From NCBI GenBank assembly GCA_046483565.1, contig JAWOCZ010000059.1:1-7107 (forward strand): a stretch of DNA of 7,107 nucleotides, written 5' to 3'. Position numbers and translations under genes: made by a program. Under the pieces are notes generated by a model that saw nothing but the letters and a program-made list of their open reading frames with translations, did no database searches and had not been told where the DNA came from. Below, in pieces: positions 1 through 5,434 of this stretch. The stretch comes from T1Sed10-7 sp046483565. Its GTDB lineage: Bacteria; Actinomycetota; Nitriliruptoria; Nitriliruptorales; Nitriliruptoraceae. The number at the start of each line of letters is the position of its first letter. Positions within the stretch are counted from its first letter, which is position 1.

Positions 1-118
1 CATCACCAATAAATAAATCTATAGTATCTCCTTTAAAATCTATTTGCATATATTCATTATAATAATTTTCAACTTCAATTGTATATTCTACTATTGGATA
101 AGCATAAAGAGCTTTATC
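1..118 (-). CDS. Fragment of an unidentified protein in AT-rich DNA, open at both ends
   Basis: Read on the minus strand from base 118, all 39 complete codons are open; the other frames I checked soon hit stops. The peptide starts DKALYAYPIVEYTIEVEN and ends DTIDLFIGD, and is rich in Ile, Tyr, Asp, Glu and Asn. That is the amino-acid profile of a low-GC genome such as a Firmicute, a Fusobacterium or one of their phages. I do not recognise the family. It has no start codon: upstream, its frame runs into the GC-rich DNA at 121, so its 5' end is lost at the composition break, and it runs off the left edge of the window. It is probably the remnant of a gene from another genome joined to this contig. 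A chance open frame in AT-rich DNA is the alternative. Confidence 0.4.
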
Positions 119-140
119 AACCCCCCCGGCGTAGCGGGGT

Positions 141-264
141 GCGGTGGTCGGGTTGGGGTGCGGAGCCGGTCAGGGATGGCCGGTTGGTGTCCCCGACGGG
201 GCGCGGTGGTCGGGTTGGGGTAGGGAGCCGGTCAGGGATGGCCGGTTGGCGTCCCCGGCGCGGC
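141..264. repeat. Two-copy 62-bp direct tandem repeat
   Basis: Copy one is 141-202 and copy two is 203-264. By eye they match at 57 of 62 positions. Both begin GCGGTGGTCGGGTTGGGGT and share GGAGCCGGTCAGGGATGGCC. The bases at about 125-140 resemble the end of a further copy, so the array may be truncated at the composition break. Confidence 0.85.
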
Positions 265-314
265 CGGCGACGCACGTGATCGCATCCCGTGGTCCGTCCG
301 CCAGGCAGGACGCG

Positions 315-326
315 GACCGCACGTTC
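315..326. promoter_or_regulatory. Degenerate LexA (SOS) box upstream of dnaE2
   Basis: GACC-GCAC-GTTC differs at one base from the GAAC-N4-GTTC core of the Gram-positive/actinobacterial LexA operator. The nine bases GCACGTTCG at 319-327 recur exactly at 367-375 in the stronger box 48 bp downstream. A secondary LexA site is possible, but the mismatch in the left arm makes it uncertain. Confidence 0.35.
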
Positions 327-352
327 GCTGGCGTGGGGGCGTGCCTCTGCCC

Positions 353-358
353 TACGTT
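353..358 (+). promoter_or_regulatory. Putative -10 element of the dnaE2 promoter
   Basis: TACGTT fits the TAnnnT pattern and ends two bases before the SOS palindrome at 361-376. LexA bound there would cover the start of transcription. No clear -35 hexamer is visible. The -10-like hexamer ahead of dinB sits in the same place relative to its own SOS box, which supports the call. Confidence 0.35.
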
Positions 359-360
359 GG

Positions 361-376
361 CCGAACGCACGTTCGG
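361..376. promoter_or_regulatory. LexA-binding SOS box upstream of dnaE2
   Basis: CCGAAC-GCAC-GTTCGG has perfect 6-bp inverted arms around a 4-bp spacer. It matches the CGAAC-N4-GTTCG operator known for Gram-positive and actinobacterial LexA (consensus CGAACRNRYGTTYC) at all but the last base. It lies about 140 bp before the dnaE2 start with no gene between. DnaE2 is damage-induced through LexA in mycobacteria, so site and gene agree. Confidence 0.75.
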
Positions 377-422
377 CATCGGTGTCGGCATCGGTGTCGG
401 CATCGGTGTCGGTGTCGGCGTC
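375..422. repeat. GGYRTC-type hexamer array
   Basis: Eight consecutive hexamers alternate GGCATC and GGTGTC and end GGTGTC-GGCGTC; the 12-bp unit GGCATCGGTGTC occurs three times. The array begins on the last two bases of the SOS box and lies in the presumed dnaE2 5' leader. It is a simple repeat that may vary in length between strains. Confidence 0.8.
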
Positions 423-517
423 GATGGCCGCAGCGGGTAGCAGCTCTGGTGGCTGTCGCGGCTCCGGCGGCGTGACGGAGTGACGGTGTCGGGTCCGGCA
501 GGAGAGCCGGAGGAGAG

Positions 518-3500
518 GTGTCGGAGGTGGCCAGCAGCCGGTCATGGGCCCCCCAGGAGCACCAGCACACCCTGGAGGACCTCGGCGCGGATGCTCGCCG
601 CGCCGCTGCTGCCGCCGAGGTGGTGGCGGCTGCGGCGCGGGACCAGCCGACCCCCGGTGATCTCCCACCCTTTGCGCATCTGAGCGTGCGGTCCAGTTAC
701 TCGATGCGGGATGGCGCGATCCGGCCCCGTGAACTGGCGGCCGCGGCGGCCGCGGCGGGGATGAGCCACGTGGCGCTCACGGATCGGGACGGGCTCTACG
801 GCGTCGTGAGGTTCGCCCAGGCGGCCGCAGCGGAGGGTGTCACGCCGGTGTTCGGCACCGATCTCGCCCTGACCCCCGACACCACACGACCCGGGTGGGA
901 GCTGACCCGTGCCGGCCGTCACCGCCTGCCCGCTCCGGACGCGGTGCGCTCGAGGGCCACGGCGGGTAGCGGGGCCACACGCCAGGGCGGGCAACCCGGC
1001 GAGATCGGGTGCGGATCGCCCCGGTTCCCGGGGCGGGATGCACCCAACCCTGGTGCGCCCAACCCTGGTGCGCCCAACCCTGGTGCGCCCAACCCTGGTG
1101 CGCCCAACCCTGGTGCACCCGGCCACGTGGACCCCCGCACACGGCGTCCCGGACGGGGCGGGGCATGGCTCGAGGACGATGCCCCCCGGGTCCAGTTCCT
1201 CGCGGCCACGCAGGCCGGCTACGCCGACCTGTGCCGTACCGTCTCCGCCGCGCACGCTGCTCAGCGTGGTGATCCGCACCTCGCCGGTGCCGATCTCGCG
1301 CTCGCTGCAGCCAGCGACGGGGTGATCGCCCTGCTCGGTCCGGATGCCCCCGTCGGTCGGCTCCTGGCCCGTGGGCAGCACAGCGCCGCCGAACAGGAGT
1401 TGCGCCACTGGCTCGAGGTGTTCGGTCGCGAGCGGGTCGTGCTGGGGGTCCGCGACCACCGCACCGCACCGGGCGGTCGTCGCGCCACCGGCCGGTCAGA
1501 CGCCACCGAGCCGGGCGACGATGCCCGTATCCGTCGCACCCTCGAGCTCGCGGACCACCTCGGTGTCCGAGCCGTCGCCGTCAACGACGTCCGCTACCTG
1601 CGCCCCGAGGACGTCGCGATCGCCGACGTGCTGCGGTGCGTCCGGCAGCAGGTACCGCTCGGTGCGCACCACCTCGGGAGGACCAGCGCCGAGGCCTGGT
1701 TCACCACCCCCGCGGAGCAGCACGAGCGGTTCCGGGAGCGTCCGGATCTGCTCACCGCCGCACACGAGCTCGCCACCAGCTGCGAGGTGGACCTCGGGCT
1801 CGGGCAGCTCCACGTGCCGCGGCTCTCCGGCCTGTCGCCCGAGGCCGCGGCCGGCGAGCTCCACCGGCGCTGCTGGGAGGGGGTGGCGTCCCGCTTCCCA
1901 CGGGTCACCCCGCAGATCCGCGAGCGCCTCGAGCGGGAGCTGGACATGGTCGACCGGCTCGCGCTCCACGACCTGTTCCTGGCGGTCGCGGCGGTCGTGG
2001 CCGACGTGCGCGAGCTCGGGGTGCTGGTCGCCTGCCGGGGGTCGGCGGCCGGCAGCCTGGTGTGCTTCGCGCTGCGGATCAGCGATGTGGATCCGGTGGC
2101 CAACGACCTGGCCTTCGAACGGTTCATGAACCCCTACCGCGACGAGCTGCCGGACATCGACCTCGACGTGGAGTCCCACCGGCGCGAGGACGTCTACGAC
2201 CTGGTCATGGCCCGCTTCGGGGAGGAGCGCACCGCCACGCTGGCGATGGTGGAGACCTTCCAGGCCCGTATGGCCGTGCGTGAGGTCGGCAAGGTGCTGG
2301 GCCTGCCCCGCGAGGAGCTCGATGTCATCGCCTCGAGCTTCACCCACGCCCGTGCCCGGGACGTGCGCCGCGTCGTGGCCGGCCTCCCGGAGCTCAAGCA
2401 CTCCAACCTCGATGCCGGGCAGCTGGCGACCCTGTTCGATGTGGTGGAGCGCATCGACGGCTTCCCCCGCCACCTCGCCATGCACCCCTGCGGGATCCTG
2501 CTCGGCGACGTGGAGCTCGCCACCCGCACCCCGATGGAGCGCTCCGCCCACGGCTACGCGATGAGCCAGTTCGACAAGGACGACGTCGCCGCGCTCGGGC
2601 TGCTCAAGCTGGACGTGCTGGGTGTCAGGATCCTGTCGGCGATGCAGCACTGCCTGGACCTGACCAACGGCTCCGAGCTCGGGCCGGGCACCCGTGAGCC
2701 CGACCCGGGCCTGCCCGGCCGCGACGACCACGGGCGGCTCAGCCTCGATCACGTGCCCACCGGCGACGAGGCCGCCTACGCCCTGATCCGCTCCGGGCAC
2801 TCGGTCGGCATGTTCCAGATCGAGTCACCCGGCCAGCGTGAGCTGCTCGGTCGTCTGCAGCCGGACCGGTTCGGCGACCTGATCACGGAGATCTCGTTGT
2901 TCCGTCCCGGTCCCGTCAAGGCCGACATGGTCAGCCCCTACGTCGCCCGGCGGCACGGGCAGGAGCCGACCACCTACGCCCACCCGAGCCTGACGAGCGT
3001 GCTCGCGGAGACCTACGGCGTCATCGTCTACCACGAGCAGGTGATGGGAGTGCTCGCCGCGCTGACCGGGTGCGACCTCGCCTACGCCGACCTGCTGCGC
3101 CGGCAGCTCGCCGACGAGCGCCGACGTCCGACGATCCGTGCCTGGGTGCTGGCACGAGCCGCCGATCGCGGTGTCAGCCGTACGGACGCGGAGCAGGTGT
3201 GGGACCAGCTGGCCTCCTTCGCCTCCTTCGGGTTCTGCAAGGCGCACGCCGCGGCCTTCGCCGTGCCCACGGAACGCTCGGCGTTCCTCAAGGCCCACGT
3301 GTTCCCGGAGTTCATGGCCGGGTTACTGACCCACGATCCTGGCATGTACCCACGCCGGATGATCCTGGACGAGTGCCGGTTGTTCGGGGTGGCGGTGCTG
3401 CCCCCGGACGTCAACCGCGCACACCTCGACTACAGCGTCGAGGTGGTCGACCGCGGGCTCGCCGACCACCGCCTCGGGCTGACCGCCGCGGTCCGGGCGG

Positions 3501-4072
3501 CCGCGGACGGGGCCAGCACGGGTGCCACGGGTGCCGTGGGCACCCCAGGTGCTGCGACGGCCCCGGGTGCCCCGGGTGCCACGGGTGCCCCGGGTGAGGC
3601 TCGCCTCCTGCCCCCGGGTTGGAGCTGGCCGCACGGCGTAGCGGTAGCCGTGGCCGGCCTCACCGGCGTCGATGCCCGAGGGTGGGACGGGCCGCGGCTA
3701 CCGCTACGCCGTGCGGATCGGGCTCAAGGACGTCGCCGGCAGCACCGACGCCGAGCTGGCCACGCTCATCGGCCAGCGGCCCTTCACCTCGCTGGAGGAT
3801 CTGCGTGCCCGTGGCGGGCTGTCCCGGCCCACCGCCACCGCGCTGGTGGACGCCGGAGCTCTCGACGCCGTGGCCGGGGTGGGACGCCGAGGGGGACCGT
3901 CGGGACGGCGCGCCCTGACCCTGGCCGTGGAGGAGCTGTGGCGCGACCGCCGGGGACGACGGCGAGGTGGTGGCACCTCCGGTGGTCGGGGAGCGGACCG
4001 CACGGTCCGAGCGGCGCGGGGCACCGGCGCGGCCGCTGCCGGTGCCGCCAGCGGAGCAGCGGCGCGTGGTGA
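518..4072 (+). CDS. dnaE2: Error-prone DNA polymerase III alpha subunit DnaE2, main part (frame breaks near 3650-3695)
   Basis: DnaE2 is a C-family translesion/mutagenic replicase. A stop at 473-475 precedes the first in-frame start, GTG518, which has GGAG at 509-512; GTG527 is an alternative. The PHP domain starts near residue 52 (FAHLSVRSSYSMRDG) and has LTDRDGLYG at 87-95. The polymerase core has CRGSAAGS at about 506-513, PDIDLD with catalytic-type Asp548 and Asp550, and LLKLDVLG with Asp699, so the acidic triad is intact. Later come SLFRPGPVKADMV, the YHEQVMG motif and FASFGFCKAHAAAFA. Two insertions are odd: APNPG repeats within the PHP domain and a collagen-like stretch near residues 1002-1028. 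After about residue 1045 this frame turns into Arg-rich nonsense to the stop at 4070-4072. The genuine C-terminus continues in the frame that reaches 4646. Repaired length is about 1,375 residues, against roughly 1,000-1,100 usual for DnaE2. Confidence 0.92.
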   Translation: MSEVASSRSWAPQEHQHTLEDLGADARRAAAAAEVVAAAARDQPTPGDLPPFAHLSVRSSYSMRDGAIRPRELAAAAAAAGMSHVALTDRDGLYGVVRFAQAAAAEGVTPVFGTDLALTPDTTRPGWELTRAGRHRLPAPDAVRSRATAGSGATRQGGQPGEIGCGSPRFPGRDAPNPGAPNPGAPNPGAPNPGAPNPGAPGHVDPRTRRPGRGGAWLEDDAPRVQFLAATQAGYADLCRTVSAAHAAQRGDPHLAGADLALAAASDGVIALLGPDAPVGRLLARGQHSAAEQELRHWLEVFGRERVVLGVRDHRTAPGGRRATGRSDATEPGDDARIRRTLELADHLGVRAVAVNDVRYLRPEDVAIADVLRCVRQQVPLGAHHLGRTSAEAWFTTPAEQHERFRERPDLLTAAHELATSCEVDLGLGQLHVPRLSGLSPEAAAGELHRRCWEGVASRFPRVTPQIRERLERELDMVDRLALHDLFLAVAAVVADVRELGVLVACRGSAAGSLVCFALRISDVDPVANDLAFERFMNPYRDELPDIDLDVESHRREDVYDLVMARFGEERTATLAMVETFQARMAVREVGKVLGLPREELDVIASSFTHARARDVRRVVAGLPELKHSNLDAGQLATLFDVVERIDGFPRHLAMHPCGILLGDVELATRTPMERSAHGYAMSQFDKDDVAALGLLKLDVLGVRILSAMQHCLDLTNGSELGPGTREPDPGLPGRDDHGRLSLDHVPTGDEAAYALIRSGHSVGMFQIESPGQRELLGRLQPDRFGDLITEISLFRPGPVKADMVSPYVARRHGQEPTTYAHPSLTSVLAETYGVIVYHEQVMGVLAALTGCDLAYADLLRRQLADERRRPTIRAWVLARAADRGVSRTDAEQVWDQLASFASFGFCKAHAAAFAVPTERSAFLKAHVFPEFMAGLLTHDPGMYPRRMILDECRLFGVAVLPPDVNRAHLDYSVEVVDRGLADHRLGLTAAVRAAADGASTGATGAVGTPGAATAPGAPGATGAPGEARLLPPGWSWPHGVAVAVAGLTGVDARGWDGPRLPLRRADRAQGRRRQHRRRAGHAHRPAALHLAGGSACPWRAVPAHRHRAGGRRSSRRRGRGGTPRGTVGTARPDPGRGGAVARPPGTTARWWHLRWSGSGPHGPSGAGHRRGRCRCRQRSSGAW
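1040..1114 (+). repeat. Five-copy 15-bp tandem repeat encoding Ala-Pro-Asn-Pro-Gly
   Basis: The unit GCGCCCAACCCTGGT (first copy begins GCA) occurs five times without interruption in the dnaE2 frame, and a sixth begins at 1115 (GCACCC, continuing as Ala-Pro-Gly). The copies are otherwise identical, which points to recent slippage expansion. It lies in an insertion of about 100 residues (about 118-224) in the PHP domain, where most DnaE2 proteins have only a short connection. Confidence 0.95.
3521..3601 (+). repeat. Low-complexity collagen-like (Gly-X-Y) coding repeat in dnaE2
   Basis: Nine consecutive triplets read GAT-GAV-GTP-GAA-TAP-GAP-GAT-GAP-GEA (residues about 1002-1028), and eight start with Gly. 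The DNA consists of variants of the 9-bp unit GGTGCCMCG. It joins the end of the polymerase core to the helix-hairpin-helix region and is probably a flexible linker. Confidence 0.75.
3629..3716. repeat. Long inverted repeat (27-bp arms, 34-bp spacer) at the dnaE2 frame break
   Basis: The left arm 3629-3655 and right arm 3690-3716 are reverse complements with one mismatch. The outer 21 bp (3629-3649 against 3696-3716) match perfectly. The left arm begins CCGCACGGCGTAGCGG and the right arm ends CCGCTACGCCGTGCGG. The right arm encodes the conserved GYRYAVR of DnaE2, so the left arm looks like an inverted copy of it. The transcript could form a very stable GC-rich hairpin. The frame break falls at the end of the left arm or in the spacer. 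Confidence 0.9.
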
Positions 4073-4646
4073 GCAGACCGCCCTGGACCTGCACGCCGAT
4101 CACACCCCGGTGCTGCCCGAGGACGGCGAGGCCGACCGGGTCCGCGCGGAGCTCGCCGCGACGGGTATGGACGTCTCCCGGCACGTGATCAGCTTCTACG
4201 AGCCGCTGCTCGAGGTGCTCGGGGTCACCCGGGCCTGCGACCTGGCCACGCGCAGGACGCAATCGAGCGTGCGTGTGGCCGGGGTGAAGGTGGCGGTGCA
4301 GTCACCGGCGCAGCGCTCGGGACAGCGCGTGCTGTTCCTGTCCCTGGACGATCGGACGGGCCAGACCCAGACCACCTACTTCGAGCGGTCCCTGGACGAC
4401 TGCGCGTGGACGGTGCTGCATGCCTGGCTGCTGGTGGTCGAGGGGCGGGTGAGCCGGCGGGGCGACCTCGGCGCCACGGTCACCGGGACCCGGGCATGGG
4501 ACCTGTCGCGGCTGTGGCGCGCGTGGCAGGAGGGGTGGCTGGACGAGGCCCTGGCCGAACGCGGGACGCCGGCCCCCCACGAGCGCACCGGCGCGCCCCG
4601 CCCACGGGGCCTGAGCGTCAGCGAGTTCGGCCGCGGCGCCCGGTGA
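3648..4646 (+). CDS. dnaE2: DnaE2 C-terminal part (HhH and OB-fold), separated by a frame break
   Basis: This frame is open from 3648, just after a TAG at 3645-3647, to the TGA at 4644-4646. Its first ATG, at 3672, is probably not a real start, as no ribosome binding site precedes it. From 3696 it encodes GYRYAVRIGLKDVAG, then SLEDLRARGGLSRPTATALVDAGALDAV, the tandem helix-hairpin-helix region of DnaE-type polymerases. Next come an Arg/Gly/Ala-rich linker, the segment TGMDVSRHVISFYEPLLEVL, and an OB-fold (VRVAGVKVAVQS, then VLFLSLDDRTGQTQTTYFE, then HAWLLVVEGRVSRRGDLG) characteristic of DnaE2. It follows from the upstream part by skipping one base, so the assembly carries one extra base, or lacks two, between 3648 and about 3695. 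A sequencing or assembly error is the simplest explanation; a real disabling mutation or programmed shift is possible. Confidence 0.85.
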   Translation, partial: PWPASPASMPEGGTGRGYRYAVRIGLKDVAGSTDAELATLIGQRPFTSLEDLRARGGLSRPTATALVDAGALDAVAGVGRRGGPSGRRALTLAVEELWRDRRGRRRGGGTSGGRGADRTVRAARGTGAAAAGAASGAAARGEQTALDLHADHTPVLPEDGEADRVRAELAATGMDVSRHVISFYEPLLEVLGVTRACDLATRRTQSSVRVAGVKVAVQSPAQRSGQRVLFLSLDDRTGQTQTTYFERSLDDCAWTVLHAWLLVVEGRVSRRGDLGATVTGTRAWDLSRLWRAWQEGWLDEALAERGTPAPHERTGAPRPRGLSVSEFGRGAR

Positions 4647-4652
4647 TGCTGT

Positions 4653-4665
4653 CGGGCGTCGCCCG
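4653..4665. other. Short palindrome between dnaE2 and the HAD gene
   Basis: CGGGCG-T-CGCCCG is a perfect 6-bp inverted repeat around one base, seven bases after the dnaE2 stop. As RNA it could form only a small hairpin (CGGG stem, 5-base loop) and has no T run. It may be a weak terminator, an operator, or chance in GC-rich DNA. Confidence 0.2.
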
Positions 4666-4679
4666 TCGCAGCACCCCGG

Positions 4680-4685
4680 TACCTT
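4680..4685 (+). promoter_or_regulatory. Possible -10 element for a leaderless HAD transcript
   Basis: TACCTT fits TAnnnT and ends eight bases before ATG4694, and no Shine-Dalgarno sequence precedes that start. This spacing would put transcription initiation at or beside the start codon, an arrangement common in actinobacteria. No -35 element is visible, so the gene may instead be read through from dnaE2. Confidence 0.3.
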
Positions 4686-4693
4686 GCGCCGCC

Positions 4694-5350
4694 ATGCGAC
4701 CGCACATCGTCTGGGACTGGAACGGCACCCTCTTCGACGACCTGCCCATGGTCATCGTGGGGCTGAACGTGGCGCTGGCCGCCGCCGGCCTGCCACCGAT
4801 CGACCAGGCCACCTACCAGCGCCTGTACACCCGGCCGGTCCAGGTGTTCTACGAGCGCCTCTTCGGGCGCCCGATCGAGCCCGACGAGTGGCAGGTCATC
4901 GACGAGGCCTACCACACCGGCTACCGCGAGGCCATCGTCGACGCGCAGCTCGCCGCGGATGCCACCGACGCCCTCGCGCGTGCCGCCGATGCCGGGGCGA
5001 GCCAGTCGCTGCTGTCGATGTACCGCCACGACGACCTGCTGCCCCTGGTCGACCGGTTCGCCCTCACCGGGCACTTCATCCGGGTCGATGGGCTCCGCGG
5101 CCCCGGTGGCGGCGTGAAGGCCCCGCACCTCGAGGCGCACCTCGAGCGGGTCGCGGCAGCCAACGGCGGCACACCCGCCGAGGTGCTGCTCATCGGCGAC
5201 GCGAAGGACGATGCGGCCGCCGCCGCCCACGTCGGGGCCGCGTGCGTGCTCTACCACGGTGGTTCGCACCCCCGTCACGAGCTCGAGGACACCGGCTTCC
5301 CCGTCGCCGACTCCCTCACCGAGGCGGTGGCGCTGGCCAGCTGGGCGTGA
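4694..5350 (+). CDS. HAD-superfamily hydrolase (phosphoglycolate phosphatase-like)
   Basis: This 218-residue protein has the size and motif order of a HAD phosphohydrolase with a helical cap. Motif I is VWDWNGTLFDD at 6-16, with nucleophile Asp8 but Asn10 where the usual second Asp (acid/base) stands. Motif II is LLSMYRH with Ser108. Motif III is Lys142 in GVKAPHLEAHL. Motif IV is LLIGDAKDD with Asp169 and Asp173. These residues normally bind Mg2+ and phosphate in the cytoplasm. Residues 20-100 would form the cap. The substrate cannot be told; a small phosphate ester is the family default. ATG4694 is chosen because motif I follows at once. It starts 47 bases after the dnaE2 stop and runs convergent to the VOC gene. 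No link to DNA repair is evident, although HAD phosphatases can act in nucleotide or phosphoglycolate clean-up. Confidence 0.85.
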   Translation: MRPHIVWDWNGTLFDDLPMVIVGLNVALAAAGLPPIDQATYQRLYTRPVQVFYERLFGRPIEPDEWQVIDEAYHTGYREAIVDAQLAADATDALARAADAGASQSLLSMYRHDDLLPLVDRFALTGHFIRVDGLRGPGGGVKAPHLEAHLERVAAANGGTPAEVLLIGDAKDDAAAAAHVGAACVLYHGGSHPRHELEDTGFPVADSLTEAVALASWA

Positions 5351-5377
5351 TCATGCGTCGGCGGGGCAGCGAGGCAC

Positions 5378-5396
5378 CCGGGCCGCATCGGTCCGG
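5378..5396. terminator. Weak hairpin between convergent genes
   Basis: CCGGGCC (5378-5384), a GCATC loop and GGTCCGG (5390-5396) form a 7-bp stem with one G-T pair, and a competing CCGGC/GCCGG pair lies at 5393-5410. It sits in the 84-bp gap between the ends of the HAD and VOC genes, where a bidirectional terminator is expected. There is no T tract on either strand, so the call rests on position. Confidence 0.25.
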
Positions 5397-5434
5397 CTTC
5401 CTGGTGCCGGGGGAGCAGCCGTGGTCGACTCGAG

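Larger units (their letters stand above)
121..517. other. Noncoding GC-rich leader region upstream of dnaE2
   Basis: No convincing gene lies here. The open frames on both strands overlap one another, give low-complexity Arg/Pro/Gly or Asp/Thr/Ala peptides, and resemble no protein I know. The region holds a run of C at 121-127, a 62-bp tandem repeat, two LexA-type palindromes, a -10-like hexamer and a hexamer array, all listed separately. It therefore appears to be the control region and long 5' leader of dnaE2. Confidence 0.6.

Noticed and set aside
117..668. Open frame of 183 codons on the minus strand upstream of dnaE2
   Set aside because: It crosses the SOS boxes, both repeat arrays and the dnaE2 start; its protein is low-complexity Arg/Pro and Asp/Thr/Ala repeats, typical of a shadow frame in GC-rich DNA.
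1040..1114. CRISPR-like array
   Set aside because: The 15-bp units are contiguous with no spacers and keep the dnaE2 reading frame.
1496..2800. Open frame of 434 codons on the minus strand
   Set aside because: It lies opposite the DnaE2 polymerase core, which has clear family motifs; the antisense peptide shows no recognisable domain.
3648..3695. Programmed ribosomal frameshift in dnaE2
   Set aside because: The inverted repeat could act as a hairpin, but no slippery sequence is evident, and I know of no such event in the DnaE2 family; a sequence error is more economical.
4406..4693. N-terminal extension of the HAD protein to a start at 4406
   Set aside because: It would overlap the DnaE2 OB-fold coding region by over 200 bases, and HAD motif I lies right after ATG4694.
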